From positions 496,001-560,000 of the forward strand of contig CAWDTK010000011.1 of NCBI GenBank assembly GCA_963805255.1: a stretch of DNA of 64,000 nt, given 5' to 3'. The notes under the pieces were generated by a model. That model made no database searches. It saw only the letters and a list, made by a program, of their open reading frames with translations, and was not told the DNA's origin. Source of the DNA: Bog-532 sp963805255. Lineage in GTDB: Bacteria; Actinomycetota; Actinomycetes; Streptosporangiales; Streptosporangiaceae. This document shows, one piece after another, positions 19,404 to 28,882 of the stretch (position 1 is the first letter of the stretch; every line of letters starts with the position of its first letter). A program made the translations under genes and the position numbers.

Positions 19404-19916
19404 TCAGCAAGATTTCTCTGCCGGTGGCGGAAGGAGCTGATCTGCTAATGCCATCGCGGCTTGCGGATCAGAAGCAAGGTGAACAAGACCCGCTCCGGCT
19501 CTTTCGAGAAACGACCGTGCTTGCTCATCATCGTTGAGGAAAATGACATGACGCTTTGCTTTCAACGCAAGTGCTATTTCTGAAAGCGTCCCAGGCGACG
19601 CATCGCCACAAGCAATTACAACATCACTCGAAAGCACGTTGATATTGTTGCGTGCGCTGCCCATCGCCGTCACAACTGCGATATCGACAGCCTCTGATGC
19701 GTCATCGGCGTTGTCGCCGGGCATGATTCCGATTACCAAGCCCCCGGCGTCGCTCGCACCGCGGCATGCGCTGTCCATGACACCAGTGTTTCGCCCGCCG
19801 CTCAGCAGCACCCAGTTTCTCTGAGCGATCATCTGCCCTAGCTGATAGCCCCACTCCATTGCCTTGACGCTTGCAGCGTCTCCGCCACCCATGACCCCGA
19901 TGACCCGTTTCCGCAT
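19404..19916 (-). CDS. TIGR00725/LOG-like Rossmann-fold protein
   Basis: A 170-residue protein beginning MRKRVIGVMGGG. It contains LLSGGRNTGVMDSACRGA and GGLVIGIMPGDNADDA, and further on VLSSDVVIACGDASPGTLSE and IALALKAKRHVIFLNDD. These are the nucleotide-binding loops of the SLOG superfamily, which includes cytokinin nucleoside-5'-monophosphate phosphoribohydrolases (LOG) and DprA-like folds. The short form with GGGxTGVMxxxxxGA fits TIGR00725. The activity in this organism is unknown. I chose the ATG at 19916 because family similarity starts there; longer upstream extensions look non-coding. Confidence 0.85.
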   Translation of the reverse strand: MRKRVIGVMGGGDAASVKAMEWGYQLGQMIAQRNWVLLSGGRNTGVMDSACRGASDAGGLVIGIMPGDNADDASEAVDIAVVTAMGSARNNINVLSSDVVIACGDASPGTLSEIALALKAKRHVIFLNDDEQARSFLERAGAGLVHLASDPQAAMALADQLLPPPAEKSC

Positions 19917-20424
19917 CGCAACAGAATACCGGCTCGATGTAGTCGCTCGATAATTTACGGCTATGCGGAAGACGCTGATCGCCATCGCCGTCCCGCAGGA
20001 GCTTGCTGGAGGCTCGTAGGATGTCGGTCCCCTCTCTGACAATTCCGTGACTTCCTCGCCGAGTACGGAGGCTTCGAAATCTTGTGATTGACCGTTGGCG
20101 CCCCGTCCGTCCGGGGATCGCTGAACGGACACTTTCCCTCTCTTCCCCGGCGCGCCTCCGCAGCAGCATCAACTGTCTCATTTAGCCGGTACGGCGATTG
20201 TCTAACGGTCAGGGGTCGTATACGTGACGACCAGGCGGACGTAGACGTAGGGCAACCGGCGACAGCAGCGCCCCGCTGAAGACCCTCGCCAACGCCGTCG
20301 ATGCTCATAGCGCCGAATCCGGCGTCGGTCGAGGCCCAGACCGTGGTGTCGGGATCGAGGCGCGGATCGGCAGATATGGCGCGGCGATCTCCGAGCGGCC
20401 GTCGCCCACTCGGATCAGCGCAAG
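19917..20424. other. no recognisable gene
   Basis: About 500 bp without a convincing gene, between the LOG-like gene start and the DUF302 gene end. It probably carries the promoter of the LOG-like gene. Confidence 0.5.
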
Positions 20425-20829
20425 TTATGCACCAAGTAGTGCCTCAACGATCGACTCAACTGCGTCGAAGGGCGCACGCAGTGCACCCTCGAGGTGGTGC
20501 CGCTCGGCCAGAAACCCCGGTGAGTTGTAACTCACTGATACCGCTCCGTTGCTGTCCTCCCAGACCAACACCTTGAGCGGGATATCCAACGCAGCAAGCG
20601 GCGCCGCGAGCATCACCCCCGCGCCCACAGTCGGCTTCCCAAACATGACGAGTTTCGAGTCGGGCATCTGCACACCAACTCGTTCGGCTACGCCGCTGTG
20701 ATCGATGACGTTGAACACCGTGAAGCCCCGATCCGCGATCAGACGCCTCAGTCCGTCGATGGTCTGTGGGACGGACTTGCTGCTGGGTTTGGTGATGACC
20801 CCGTCCGAAGATTGCGTGCTGTCTAGCAT
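20425..20829 (-). CDS. DUF302 domain protein
   Basis: A 134-residue protein starting MLDSTQSSDG, with GGAAG six bases upstream of the ATG. Motifs are LRRLIADRGFTVFNVIDHSG, KLVMFGKPTVGAGVM and IPLKVLVWEDSNGAVSVSYN, the typical DUF302 pattern (a small alpha/beta fold often seen near redox or oxygen-stress genes). Its biochemical role is unknown. It lies just upstream of an IS66 insertion (21093). Confidence 0.85.
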   Translation of the reverse strand: MLDSTQSSDGVITKPSSKSVPQTIDGLRRLIADRGFTVFNVIDHSGVAERVGVQMPDSKLVMFGKPTVGAGVMLAAPLAALDIPLKVLVWEDSNGAVSVSYNSPGFLAERHHLEGALRAPFDAVESIVEALLGA

Positions 20830-22696
20830 CAGGCTTCCTTTCGAAGTCAGGCGCAGTTGTACCCGGCTGCGAGAGCAGGTCGTTGTCCGATTCTCGTTCA
20901 AAAATGCGTGGCTCGCCAGCGGCGAACGCTTCATCCACCTTCGGGCGGCGCCGCGGCCCCACGTCTCTTCGATCGCATCACGGTGGCCGACGCGCCCAGA
21001 CGGGACCAGGGAGTTCGACCGACGCGACGAAAACTCGTGAACCGTCACGATCGTGGCGGCGCACCCGCAATAGTCCCCGGCACCCACGCGACGTAAACAT
21101 TCAGGTCCCTGGACCCGGTGTTGCGGCGAGTAATCGTGGGTTACGTTCCAGCGTCGGGCGTGGTGTTGCCGTGGTGGCTGAGCATGGTTTTCGGGATGAT
21201 TGCGGGCTGTGACCGATGCGCCGCCCGGGGAGCCGTCCGCGGATCCGCGTGATGCGCTGATCCGGGAGCAGGCGCAGCTGATCGCGGCGCAGGCCGGGCA
21301 GATCGCCGCGCTGGAGGCGGTGGTCGCTGACCTCCGGGAGCAGCTGGGGACGGCGGCGCGCGCAGGGTCGCGGAACAGCGGGAACTCCTCGATGCCGCCG
21401 AGCTCGGACGACCTGCCGGGCCGGAAGCCGCCGCGCAAGCAGCGGCGCGCTGCTGAGCGGGCGGAGAAGAACAAGCGCGGGAAGCAGCCGGGCAGCCCGG
21501 GGGCGTCCATGACGTGGGAGGTCCCGGACCGGACCGAGGATCACCATCCCGAGGGTGCCTGCTCCTGCGGCCGTGACCTGGCCGATGCCGCTGACCTGGG
21601 GGTTGCCCGGTCGTATCAGCAGCAGGAGATCCCGTCGGCGCCGGCGGAGCGGGTGCAGCACGACCTGCACGAGTCCAGGTGCGCCTGCGGCCGGGCGCAT
21701 GCCGCGGCCCGGCCGGCGGGCGTCCCGGATTCCGCCCTGTCCATCGGGCCCAGGCTGCGAGCCCTGGCCGTTTACCTGGTCATCTTCCAGCATGTCCCGG
21801 TGGAGCGGTGCCGTCAGCTGATCGCCGACGTCACCGGCGCTGCCGTATCGGACGGGTTCATCCATTCCTGCCTGCGGCAGGCTGCGGGCCTGGCCGCGGA
21901 GGTGGTACGGCTGATCCGCGCCCTGATCACCGCCGCAGCGGTCGCGGGGTTCGATGAGACCACGCTGCGGTCCGGGCCGGCCGGGGAGAAGAAGTACGTG
22001 CACGGCGCGTTCACCGAGCGGTACTCGGCGTTCTGGCTGGGCGCCCGCAGCCTGGAGTCCATGCGGGACGCCGGGATCCTCCCCGGTTTCGCCGGGATCG
22101 TGGTCTCCGACCGCTACCAGAATTATTTCCACCCTCGGTGGGAGCACATCGCCGGGAACCAGGCGTGCCTGTCTCACCTGCTGCGGGACTATGAGGACTG
22201 CGCTGAGAGCTACCCGGGCGCGGTCTGGCCCGTGCAGGCGCAGCGGGCGCTGCGCGGCCTGATCCATGCCTGGCACGCCGCCCGCGAGCAAGGCCTGGAC
22301 GCCATCCCCGCCGGGGTGCGCAAGCCGCTGGAGCACGAGTTCCGGCACGCCGTCCTCGCGGGCCTGGCCAGCGTGCCCCGCGTCCCCGGACCGAAGAACA
22401 GCACGAAGCAGAAGCCCGGCCGCGAGCTGCTGGAATTCTGCCGCGACCGCCGCAGCGACGTGCTGCTGTTCACTGAGGACACCAGCGTCTGGCCCACGAA
22501 TAACATCAGCGAGCGCGGAGTCCGGCCGCTGAAAACCCAGCAGAAGATATCCGGTCGCCTGGCCAGCAACGATGTCACCCAGGACCGCCTCGATATCCGC
22601 AGCTACATCGACACCGCCCGCAAACACGGCCTGAGGTGCCCCGAGGCTTCCGGACAGTCCATCCATTAGGATGGGCGTCTGGAAAGGTGAAGTATT

Positions 22697-22987
22697 TTGC
22701 CCCGGCCGAAGAAGAGCTTCTCACCGGAATTCAAGGATGAAGCCGTGAAGATGGTGATCGAGACGTCGCGCCCGATAGCCAGAGTGGCAAAGGAGCTCGG
22801 GATTAACGAAGGCACCCTCGGCAACTGGGTCGCTTCCTATCGCCGTGAGCATGCCGGCGAGGAACCGCCGCTGACCGTGAATGAGCGGGCGCGGCTGCGC
22901 GAGCTTGAGCGGGAAACCCGGGAACTGAAGATGGAAAACGAGTTTTTGAAAAAAGCCGCGGCGTACTTCGCCCGCGACCATCGGTGA
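22697..22987 (+). CDS. IS3-family OrfA (copy 2)
   Basis: Identical in protein sequence to the OrfA at 11024-11314: TTG start, helix-turn-helix ELGINEGTLGNWV and a leucine-rich C-terminal helix. The A6G slippery run is at 22949-22955. Its stop overlaps the OrfB GTG by four bases. Confidence 0.9.
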   Translation: MPRPKKSFSPEFKDEAVKMVIETSRPIARVAKELGINEGTLGNWVASYRREHAGEEPPLTVNERARLRELERETRELKMENEFLKKAAAYFARDHR

Positions 22988-23895
22988 CCGATAAATTCGA
23001 GTTCATCGACGCGGAGTACGCGGCTTACCAGGAATCGAGTGATGAGTACGTGCCGTCGATCGTGATGATGTGCCGGTGGATGGAGGTATCGCGGTCCGGG
23101 TTTTACGAATGGCGGAGCGCGCCGGAATCGGCGACGGCGAAAAGGCGCGGGATGCTTGCTTTGATCGTGCGGAAGTCATTCGATGAATCGGATGAGACAT
23201 ACGGGTACCGCCGGGTGCATGCGGACCTGGTGGCCTGGGGCGTGCCCGCGGGGCCGGAGCTGGTGCGGTCCATCATGCGTGAGCTGGGCCTGGAGCCCTG
23301 CCAGCCGCGGCCGTGGCGGGTCAGCCTGACCGAGGGCGACGGCCAGGAGCACGACATTCCCGACCTCGTGAAACGCGATTTCACCGCGGCCGCGCCGGGC
23401 GAGAAAATGGTCGGCGACATCACTTACATTCCGACATGGGAGGGCTGGCTTTACCTGGCGACGGTTATCGACTGCCATACAAAGGAGGTCATCGGCTGGG
23501 CAGCGGGCGATAACTACAAGACGCCGCTCATCGAGAAGGCCATCGAGATCGCCGCCCGTAATTTTCCTCTCGCCGCTAATGCGATTTTCCACTCCGACCG
23601 CGGCAGCAATTACACATCCCGGCAGTTTGCGGAGACGCTCAAGAAGCATAATCTCCGGCAGTCCGTCGGCCGCACCGGTATCTGTTACGATAATGCAATG
23701 GCCGAATCGTTCTTCGCCGCGCTGAAGAACGAGCGTGTTCACCGCACTCAGTATCCGACCCGCGAGCACGCGCGCCGCGACGTTGTGAGGTACATCGAAT
23801 TCTGGTACAATTCCAGACGTCGGCACTCCGGGCTTCAGTACCGGACCCCGCAGCAAGTCCGCAATGAGTACCTGGAACGGCAGTCCGCAGCGTGA
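22984..23895 (+). CDS. IS3-family transposase OrfB (copy 2)
   Basis: A 303-residue integrase-core transposase with the same DDE motifs as copy 1. It differs from copies 1 and 3 by one residue (IPTWEGW instead of IPAWEGW) in the region after the first catalytic D. It looks intact. Confidence 0.92.
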   Translation: MTDKFEFIDAEYAAYQESSDEYVPSIVMMCRWMEVSRSGFYEWRSAPESATAKRRGMLALIVRKSFDESDETYGYRRVHADLVAWGVPAGPELVRSIMRELGLEPCQPRPWRVSLTEGDGQEHDIPDLVKRDFTAAAPGEKMVGDITYIPTWEGWLYLATVIDCHTKEVIGWAAGDNYKTPLIEKAIEIAARNFPLAANAIFHSDRGSNYTSRQFAETLKKHNLRQSVGRTGICYDNAMAESFFAALKNERVHRTQYPTREHARRDVVRYIEFWYNSRRRHSGLQYRTPQQVRNEYLERQSAA

Positions 23896-24337
23896 ATTAA
23901 CCACAAATCCGCTGTCCGGAAAGCTCGGGGCAGATCACCCGCAACGCCATGGACGTCCTGCACGATCTCATGCTCGGCAAGCCCTGGCGACCTCCGGTGC
24001 AGGCATTCTCCCCGTAACCCTAGCCAAATCCCGCGCTACCTATCACCATGCGTGAATGGGCTGAATGCTTACCACGCGACCGAGGGGCCAGATCCGACGC
24101 CTCGATACTCGACCTGACCATCGCCGCTACCCACATACCGCATGGCATCGTCAGTCATCGGGCGGGCTCCACCAGGATCGGCAGAACCCGCTCATAATGC
24201 CCGATTCGCGTACCTGCCGGTCGAAAGGACCGCCTTTCTGCCGTGGCGACAGATCGGCGGATATCGCACGCGGCGCGAGCGCCTATTAGTCACTGTCTGT
24301 AAGTAAGAATTCGGTGATCCCGTGGGCTGTTACTGAG

Positions 24338-26049
24338 CCTCGATCCACCGACCCATTCTGGTAGATCGTTTTCGCTTCGATTCCTGCGCGAGGAGTTTTC
24401 CGGGGTGAATCGGGGCGCGGGTGTCCTGCCGCTCGCCTTGCCTGCGGCTTGTCCGGGGTTCCTGGCTGGGGGCCGGGGTTCGGGTGGCCGTTGCGGCCGT
24501 CGGGGTGCGGACCGGTCGGGGCTGGTCAGGCCGCTGCGGCGGGCGGGCCGCAGGCGGTGGCGAGCAGGTTGCGCCATTCCTGCTCGCGGTGCCAGCCTTC
24601 GGGCAGGTGCAGCGTGAGGTGGCCGCGTCCGTGCCGGGCGGTGCGGCCGGCGACGGCGATCAGGTCTCGGCGGATGGTCGCGGCCCGGGCCTTCGCGAAG
24701 GGCAGGGATGCCAGGGCGCCGGCGGCGCGGACCAGGTTGTGCGCCATGGCCGCGATCGCCAGCCACGCGGCGTTCGCGGCGAACTTCCCCGATGGCAGGT
24801 GAGCCAGCGGCCCGCTGGTGACGTCGGCGAATACCTGCTCCACGACCGCGTGGTCACGGTGCTGCCCCTCGGCCTGGACGAGCTCGAACGGGGAATCGGT
24901 GAACACCGCGTGGTACCGCCAGACCGGGAACAGCTCGTCCTGCCCGGCGGCCGCCTTCTTGTTCAGGTCCCGGACCCGGCGGACGACCAGCCTGGCGGTG
25001 ACCGCCTGGCCCTTCTTCGACGCGAACGCCGTGTAAGGGACTTCGGCGACCTCGGCGTCTGAGATCCAGGCGTCCAGCTGGTCGTCCCAGACCGCGCGCG
25101 GGTACTTGATGGCGGTCCAGGCGTCGCCGGGGATGGCGGCGATCGCGGCGCGGATGCTCGTATTCATGGGGACGGTGACGGAGAACCGGGCGCGCTGGGC
25201 GCGGACCGCGCCGATCACCGCGGCGTTGTAATAGGCCGAGTCCATCCGGACCACGATCGTCCCGGTGCACCCGCAGTCCCGGGCAGTGCCGATGGCGCGG
25301 GCGGCCAGGCTGGCCGCGCCCCGCGCGGAGGCGGCGCTGCCGCCGCGCAGCCTGGTCGCGGCGATCACCGGCGCCGACAGCGGCGTGCTGACCACCGCGG
25401 CCAGCGCGTTCAGGCCCCGGACCAGCAGCGACTTGCCCTGGATTTTGGTGTGGCCGAACTTCGCGCCCTGCTTCTTGTGCCCGTAGACCCGTTTCTGCAT
25501 CGAGTCGATGTCAATGAACGCCAGGGTGCCCGCGCCGGGCAGCAGCGGCGCCTGCCCGGCCAGCGCGATCAGGAACTCCCGGCCCGCCTTGTCCAGCTGG
25601 CTGACGTTTCCCCAGGTATAGCAGCGCAGGTGCGAGCCCAGCGTGGACGGTGCCCGGATGCCGCCGAACAGTGTGCCCATCGCGCCGTGCCGCAGCAGGT
25701 CCATGTCATCGATCGAATCGGCGCCCGCGGCCATCCCGGCGGCCAGGCACGCGACCTTCAGGTGCGCGTTGACCCCGCAGTCCCCGCCCGGCCGGACGTG
25801 CTCCGCCACCAGGCCGGCGAGCCCGGCGCGCTCAGCGAGGGCCATCACCGGGACCAGGCCGGAGTGCGACACGAGATTAGGGTCGTCGAACGATGCGTGC
25901 GTCTTCGCCAGGCTATGCAACAATCGCACTTGCAGGGTGTCCTCTCGAACCGGTACTGGAAGCTTCACTAACTCCCATTGTCCCAGTTCAGAGGGCACCT
26001 TTCATGTTGCCACGCCCGAAAACACCCTAATTTGGTCGGTGGATCGGGG
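24338..26049 (-). mobile_element. IS1380-family element (1712 bp)
   Basis: The ends CCTCGATCCACCGACC and CCCCGATCCACCGACC (inverted) are flanked by CTGAG at 24333-24337 and 26050-26054. Length and the single large transposase gene fit IS1380. It has landed on the stop codon of the DruA-like gene. Confidence 0.9.
24526..25998 (-). CDS. IS1380-family transposase
   Basis: A 490-residue DDE transposase with HSGLVPVMALAERAGL near the N-terminus, DSIDDMDLLRHGAMGTLFGG, TLAFIDIDSMQKRVYGHKK (first D), IVVRMDSAYYNAAVIG (second D) and QHRDHAVVEQVFADV (E). All these are IS1380-family signatures. The frame is intact. The start could be ATG 25998 or a GTG near 25971 (VKLPVPVRED); the similarity begins at the latter. 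Confidence 0.92.
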   Translation of the reverse strand: MPSELGQWELVKLPVPVREDTLQVRLLHSLAKTHASFDDPNLVSHSGLVPVMALAERAGLAGLVAEHVRPGGDCGVNAHLKVACLAAGMAAGADSIDDMDLLRHGAMGTLFGGIRAPSTLGSHLRCYTWGNVSQLDKAGREFLIALAGQAPLLPGAGTLAFIDIDSMQKRVYGHKKQGAKFGHTKIQGKSLLVRGLNALAAVVSTPLSAPVIAATRLRGGSAASARGAASLAARAIGTARDCGCTGTIVVRMDSAYYNAAVIGAVRAQRARFSVTVPMNTSIRAAIAAIPGDAWTAIKYPRAVWDDQLDAWISDAEVAEVPYTAFASKKGQAVTARLVVRRVRDLNKKAAAGQDELFPVWRYHAVFTDSPFELVQAEGQHRDHAVVEQVFADVTSGPLAHLPSGKFAANAAWLAIAAMAHNLVRAAGALASLPFAKARAATIRRDLIAVAGRTARHGRGHLTLHLPEGWHREQEWRNLLATACGPPAAAA

Positions 26050-26955
26050 CTGAGCGGGCGGGGTGGTGAGGATCTGCCGCCAGCGCCGGTGCAGCGGGTA
26101 GAGGTAGATGTCCTTGACCGGCAGGGCGTGTTCATGGCGGCGGTCGAGCTTGCCCCTGCCCTTGGTCTGGCCAATGCGGGTCCAGTTGGCGGCGCGGTAG
26201 CTGGCGCCGGTGAACCGGCCGGCCTCGACGAAGGTCTCGGCCAGGACCGGGGCGTAGCCGTAGCGGGCCCGCCAGTCGGCGGGCAGCCGGCGGGTGACGG
26301 CGGCGAGCAGCGAGGAGGCGAGGTTGGGGACCGCCAGGTCGGGGCGGATGAGGAACCGGGCGTTGCCGCAGATCAGGTTCAGGTTGGCGCGGCGGGTGGC
26401 GGGGTCCCAGCCGATCCAGTCGTCGCGGGGGGCGCATTTCCAGGCGCTGGCGGCGAAGGCGAAGGCGGCGATCGGGCCGGCGGCGGGGGCGGCGGCGAGG
26501 TAGCGGATCTGGGCGCCGGCCAGCGGGGTGTAGCCGAGGTAGTGGTGGTCGCGGATGAGCTGGTTCCACTGCCGGGAGGCCTGGCGGCTGTCGACGACGC
26601 TGATGGTGACCGGGCCGAGATCGGCCAAGGTGGCGGCGGGGTGCGCCGGCAGCGGCAGGGCGAGCTGGCCGGGGTGCCCGTGCCGGGGGTGGCGTCCGTT
26701 GCCGTTGCCGTTGCGCGGCGGCGGCAGGGTGATCAGGCCGTCGGCGGCCATCCGGCCCAGGGCGACGCGGGCGGTCATGTCCTTGCGCCGCCCGCCGGGG
26801 GTCTGCCAGCCGAGCGCGTCGCAGATCGCGTCGGCGATCGCGCGGCGGGTCGGCAGCGTCGCCGCCAGGGAGCGGATCTCCTCCAGCTCGGCGAGGGTGA
26901 AGTCCCTGCCGCAGTAGCGGGCCGGGTACTGGCCGGGCGTGCCGGTCACGGTCAC
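26002..26955 (-). CDS. DUF4338 (DruA-like) protein of the IS66 element, C-terminus altered by IS1380
   Basis: 317 residues. The N-terminal third (FTLAELEEIRSLAATLPTRR, ADAICDALGWQTPGGRRKD) is a winged-helix-like segment. The DUF4338 core follows: WNQLIRDHHYLGYTPLAGAQ, FAASAWKCAPRDDWIGW and LNLICGNARFLI, then ARYGYAPVLAETFV and GQTKGRGKLDRRHE. DUF4338 is the family of DruA, a component of Druantia anti-phage systems, but members also occur next to transposases. Its GTG overlaps the transposase stop (GTGA). In copy 2 the protein would end TTPPAQ; here IS1380 removed the stop and added 15 residues (PRSTDQIRVFSGVAT). Confidence 0.85.
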   Translation of the reverse strand: MTVTGTPGQYPARYCGRDFTLAELEEIRSLAATLPTRRAIADAICDALGWQTPGGRRKDMTARVALGRMAADGLITLPPPRNGNGNGRHPRHGHPGQLALPLPAHPAATLADLGPVTISVVDSRQASRQWNQLIRDHHYLGYTPLAGAQIRYLAAAPAAGPIAAFAFAASAWKCAPRDDWIGWDPATRRANLNLICGNARFLIRPDLAVPNLASSLLAAVTRRLPADWRARYGYAPVLAETFVEAGRFTGASYRAANWTRIGQTKGRGKLDRRHEHALPVKDIYLYPLHRRWRQILTTPPAQPRSTDQIRVFSGVAT

Positions 26956-28637
26956 GGCGGCTGGTCCTTCCTGCCGTCTGGCTCGCCGGGCTGGCCGGTC
27001 AGGGTGATGTTCCAGGGCAGCAGGGCTTCCAGGGCCTGCCCAGCCGGCGGCTTGCCGCCGTTTGCGGCGCAGGCCTGCAGGTAGGCGTCCAGGTAGGCGC
27101 GGGGGTTGTGCCCGGTGATCCGGGCGGTGCCCAGGACGGTCCAGGCGTGGCCGGCCAGGTCAGCGGACCATTCCGCGCCGGAGCCGTTGTAGTTCTTGCG
27201 GCCCACGACCGGGGTGCGGATCGCCCGCTCGGCGGTGTTGTTATCCAGCGGCAGGTCCGGGAAGTCCCGGTGGCGCACCAGCCCGCCCCATTCGCGGTCC
27301 AAGGTGGCCAGCGCCTTCGCCGCGGCCGGGTGCAGCAGGTCCGGGCGGCGACCCTGAATACGGCGGTAGGCGTCGATCTCCTCCAGCGCCGCATCGAACG
27401 CGGCGGCCGCCCGGGCGTGCTCGCCAGTGCCCCCGGGGGCGGCGGCCAGGGCGCGGTGCGCGGCGTATAGTGCGGCGAACCGGCCGGTCCAGGCATCAGC
27501 CCAGCTGCCCAGCTCCTTGCGGTGGGCGTCGCCGGCCCGGATGAACCGCCGCCGGATATGGGCCCAGCACCAGAGGGAGGTGACGCCGTCCAGCTCGGAA
27601 AACGACCGGTACACCGAGTAGAAGTCCGAGCTGATGACCAGCGGCCTGCGGCCCTCCGGCAGCTGGCCGGCCTGCACGCCGTAATGGTCTTCGAGCACCT
27701 TCAGCGACCGCGACGCCGCGATCGTGTACACCACCGTGTCCGCGGCAGTGAACACCCACAGCCACCAGCGGCTGCCTCCGTTATCGGCGGGCTGGCCGAA
27801 TACCCGCCACGACGTCTCGTCCACGTGCGCGTGCCCGGCGGCGGCGTTTCGCGCGGCGATCGCGGCCGCCAGCGGCGCAAGCAGCTCCTCCAGCCGCCGG
27901 GCCACCCCGGCCAGCGTGCCCGGCGCCACCTCCAGGCCCTGCATCGCCAGCATCGCGATCACCCGGTTGAACGGCAGCCCGAGCGCGTACTTGGCGACAA
28001 GCAGGTTCACGCAGAACTCCGTCGTGAACAGGCCCCTGGGAATCAGCGTCGCCGGGCCGGGCGCGGTCCGCACCGCCGGCACCGGGCACTGGCAGCACCG
28101 GGCGTACTTGCGCCGCCGGTGCACCACCCGCCACACCCGGACCCGCCACGATACCTGCTCGCTGGCATCCTCCCCGAACAGCTCATAGGCCCGGCCGCAC
28201 CGCGGGCAGCGCCGCTCGCCCTCCGGAATGTCATGGACCTGCTCCTCGGTCTCCAGGTGCTCATGCCGGCGCCGCCCATGCCCGGCCGATCCCGGCCGCT
28301 GACCCCGGCGCCGCCCGCCCGCAGCGCCGCCATCCCCTGCCGGGGCGTCATCCCCGCCGCCGGCGTCGGCGGCTTGCCCGCCCGCCTGCCGCTTACCGGC
28401 GCCGTCTTTCTCGCTGGAGGTGCCGAACAGCATCCGGCTCAGCGTCACCACCCGCTGCTTCAGCGCGGCCAGCTGCTCCTGCTGCGCGGCCACCGTCGCG
28501 GCCAGCGTGGCGTTCTCCGCCTCCAGCCGCACGTTCTCCCCGGCCAGCCGCGTGTTCTGTGCCTCCAGCAGCTCCGCCCGCTCACGCCAGAACGCCGCCT
28601 CATCAGCGGGCCGGGAACAAGTACGCGCAGCCATCAC
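26952..28637 (-). CDS. IS66-family TnpC transposase of the DruA-carrying element (copy 1)
   Basis: About 560 residues. The order is a coiled coil (LLEAQNTRLAGENVRLEAEN), a basic Gly-rich linker, a zinc-binding RRCPRCGRAYELFGED, and an RNase H-type core with AHVDETSWRVFG (D), VISSDFYSVYRSF (D) and LDNNTAERAIRTPVVGRKNY (E). It ends with an IS66 C-terminal domain (GHNPRAYLDAYLQACAANGG, LLPWNIT). The likely start is the second of two adjacent starts (28634, MAARTCS). It is nearly identical to 48541-50223 and intact. Confidence 0.93.
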   Translation of the reverse strand: MMAARTCSRPADEAAFWRERAELLEAQNTRLAGENVRLEAENATLAATVAAQQEQLAALKQRVVTLSRMLFGTSSEKDGAGKRQAGGQAADAGGGDDAPAGDGGAAGGRRRGQRPGSAGHGRRRHEHLETEEQVHDIPEGERRCPRCGRAYELFGEDASEQVSWRVRVWRVVHRRRKYARCCQCPVPAVRTAPGPATLIPRGLFTTEFCVNLLVAKYALGLPFNRVIAMLAMQGLEVAPGTLAGVARRLEELLAPLAAAIAARNAAAGHAHVDETSWRVFGQPADNGGSRWWLWVFTAADTVVYTIAASRSLKVLEDHYGVQAGQLPEGRRPLVISSDFYSVYRSFSELDGVTSLWCWAHIRRRFIRAGDAHRKELGSWADAWTGRFAALYAAHRALAAAPGGTGEHARAAAAFDAALEEIDAYRRIQGRRPDLLHPAAAKALATLDREWGGLVRHRDFPDLPLDNNTAERAIRTPVVGRKNYNGSGAEWSADLAGHAWTVLGTARITGHNPRAYLDAYLQACAANGGKPPAGQALEALLPWNITLTGQPGEPDGRKDQPP

Positions 28638-28882
28638 GCCAAGGCTGCACCACCACCAGTCCCTGTGTCCAGCACCGCCGCACCCGCCCCGCCAGCGTGT
28701 CGCCTGCGCCGGCCAGCCACGCTCAGCCCACCGGAATCACCGAATACTTACGTCTGTAACCTAACGCCGGGGCACCGGCTGACCTACCCTGGCCGACCGG
28801 AATCAGCCCCCACCCAGGATCCCATGGCGGGTTCTGGACTTACCTTGGCTGCACCCGATATCCGACCAAAGTTTCCCCAGGA

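Larger units (their letters stand above)
22632..23937 (+). mobile_element. IS3-family element, copy 2 of 3 (1306 bp)
   Basis: Left end TGAGGTGCCCCGAG, right end (inverted) TGATCTGCCCCGAG. It is inserted in the IS66 transposase gene between RKHG and RNAMD. The arithmetic against the intact IS66 copy shows exactly three extra bases, so the target duplication is 3 bp, with one mismatched base (GCC and CCC). Confidence 0.92.
21209..24017 (+). pseudogene. IS66-family transposase (type A), interrupted near its 3' end by IS3
   Basis: The reading frame runs from GTG 21209 to the IS3 at 22632. The last codons (NAMDVLHDLMLGKPW... QAFSP) lie at about 23940-24017. Visible features are a coiled-coil start (LIREQAQLIAAQAGQIAALE), SGNSSMPPSSDD, a zinc-finger-like CSCGRDLAD...CACGRAH, and DDE positions in GFDETTLRS, VVSDRYQNYFHP and NNISERGVRPLKTQQKISG. 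Compared with the uninterrupted copy at 57702-59201, about 28 C-terminal residues are cut off and replaced by an IS3-derived tail. Whether the truncated protein works is unknown. Confidence 0.88.
21093..24072 (+). mobile_element. IS66-family element type A, copy 1, carrying an IS3
   Basis: The ends GTAAACATTCAGG (left) and GTAAGCATTCAGCC (right, inverted) are flanked by an 8-bp duplication CACGCGAC at 21085-21092 and 24073-24080, as expected for IS66. The element is 1671 bp without the IS3 at 22632-23937. The only gene is a tnpC-type transposase, as in the ISBst12 subgroup that lacks tnpA and tnpB. Confidence 0.92.
24303..28751 (-). mobile_element. IS66-type element with a DruA-like gene, copy 1, carrying an IS1380
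   Basis: The ends GTAAGAATTCGGTGATCCCG (left) and GTAAGTATTCGGTGATTCCG (right, inverted) are flanked by an 8-bp duplication GTCTGTAA at 24295-24302 and 28752-28759. Without the IS1380 (24338-26049 plus 5 bp) the element is 2732 bp. It encodes a tnpC-type transposase and, overlapping it, a DUF4338 protein, with no tnpA or tnpB. A second copy is at 48424-51156. Confidence 0.92.

Noticed and set aside
21101..22666. 521-codon minus-strand open frame opposite the IS66 transposase (and its twin at 57756-59309)
   Set aside because: It is the shadow of the transposase codons in GC-rich DNA; composition is Arg/Pro/Gly/Val-rich with no domain, and it appears wherever the transposase does.
24073..24294. 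Possible tRNA or small gene between the two IS66 elements
   Set aside because: No cloverleaf or T-arm consensus and no plausible start; only about 220 bp.
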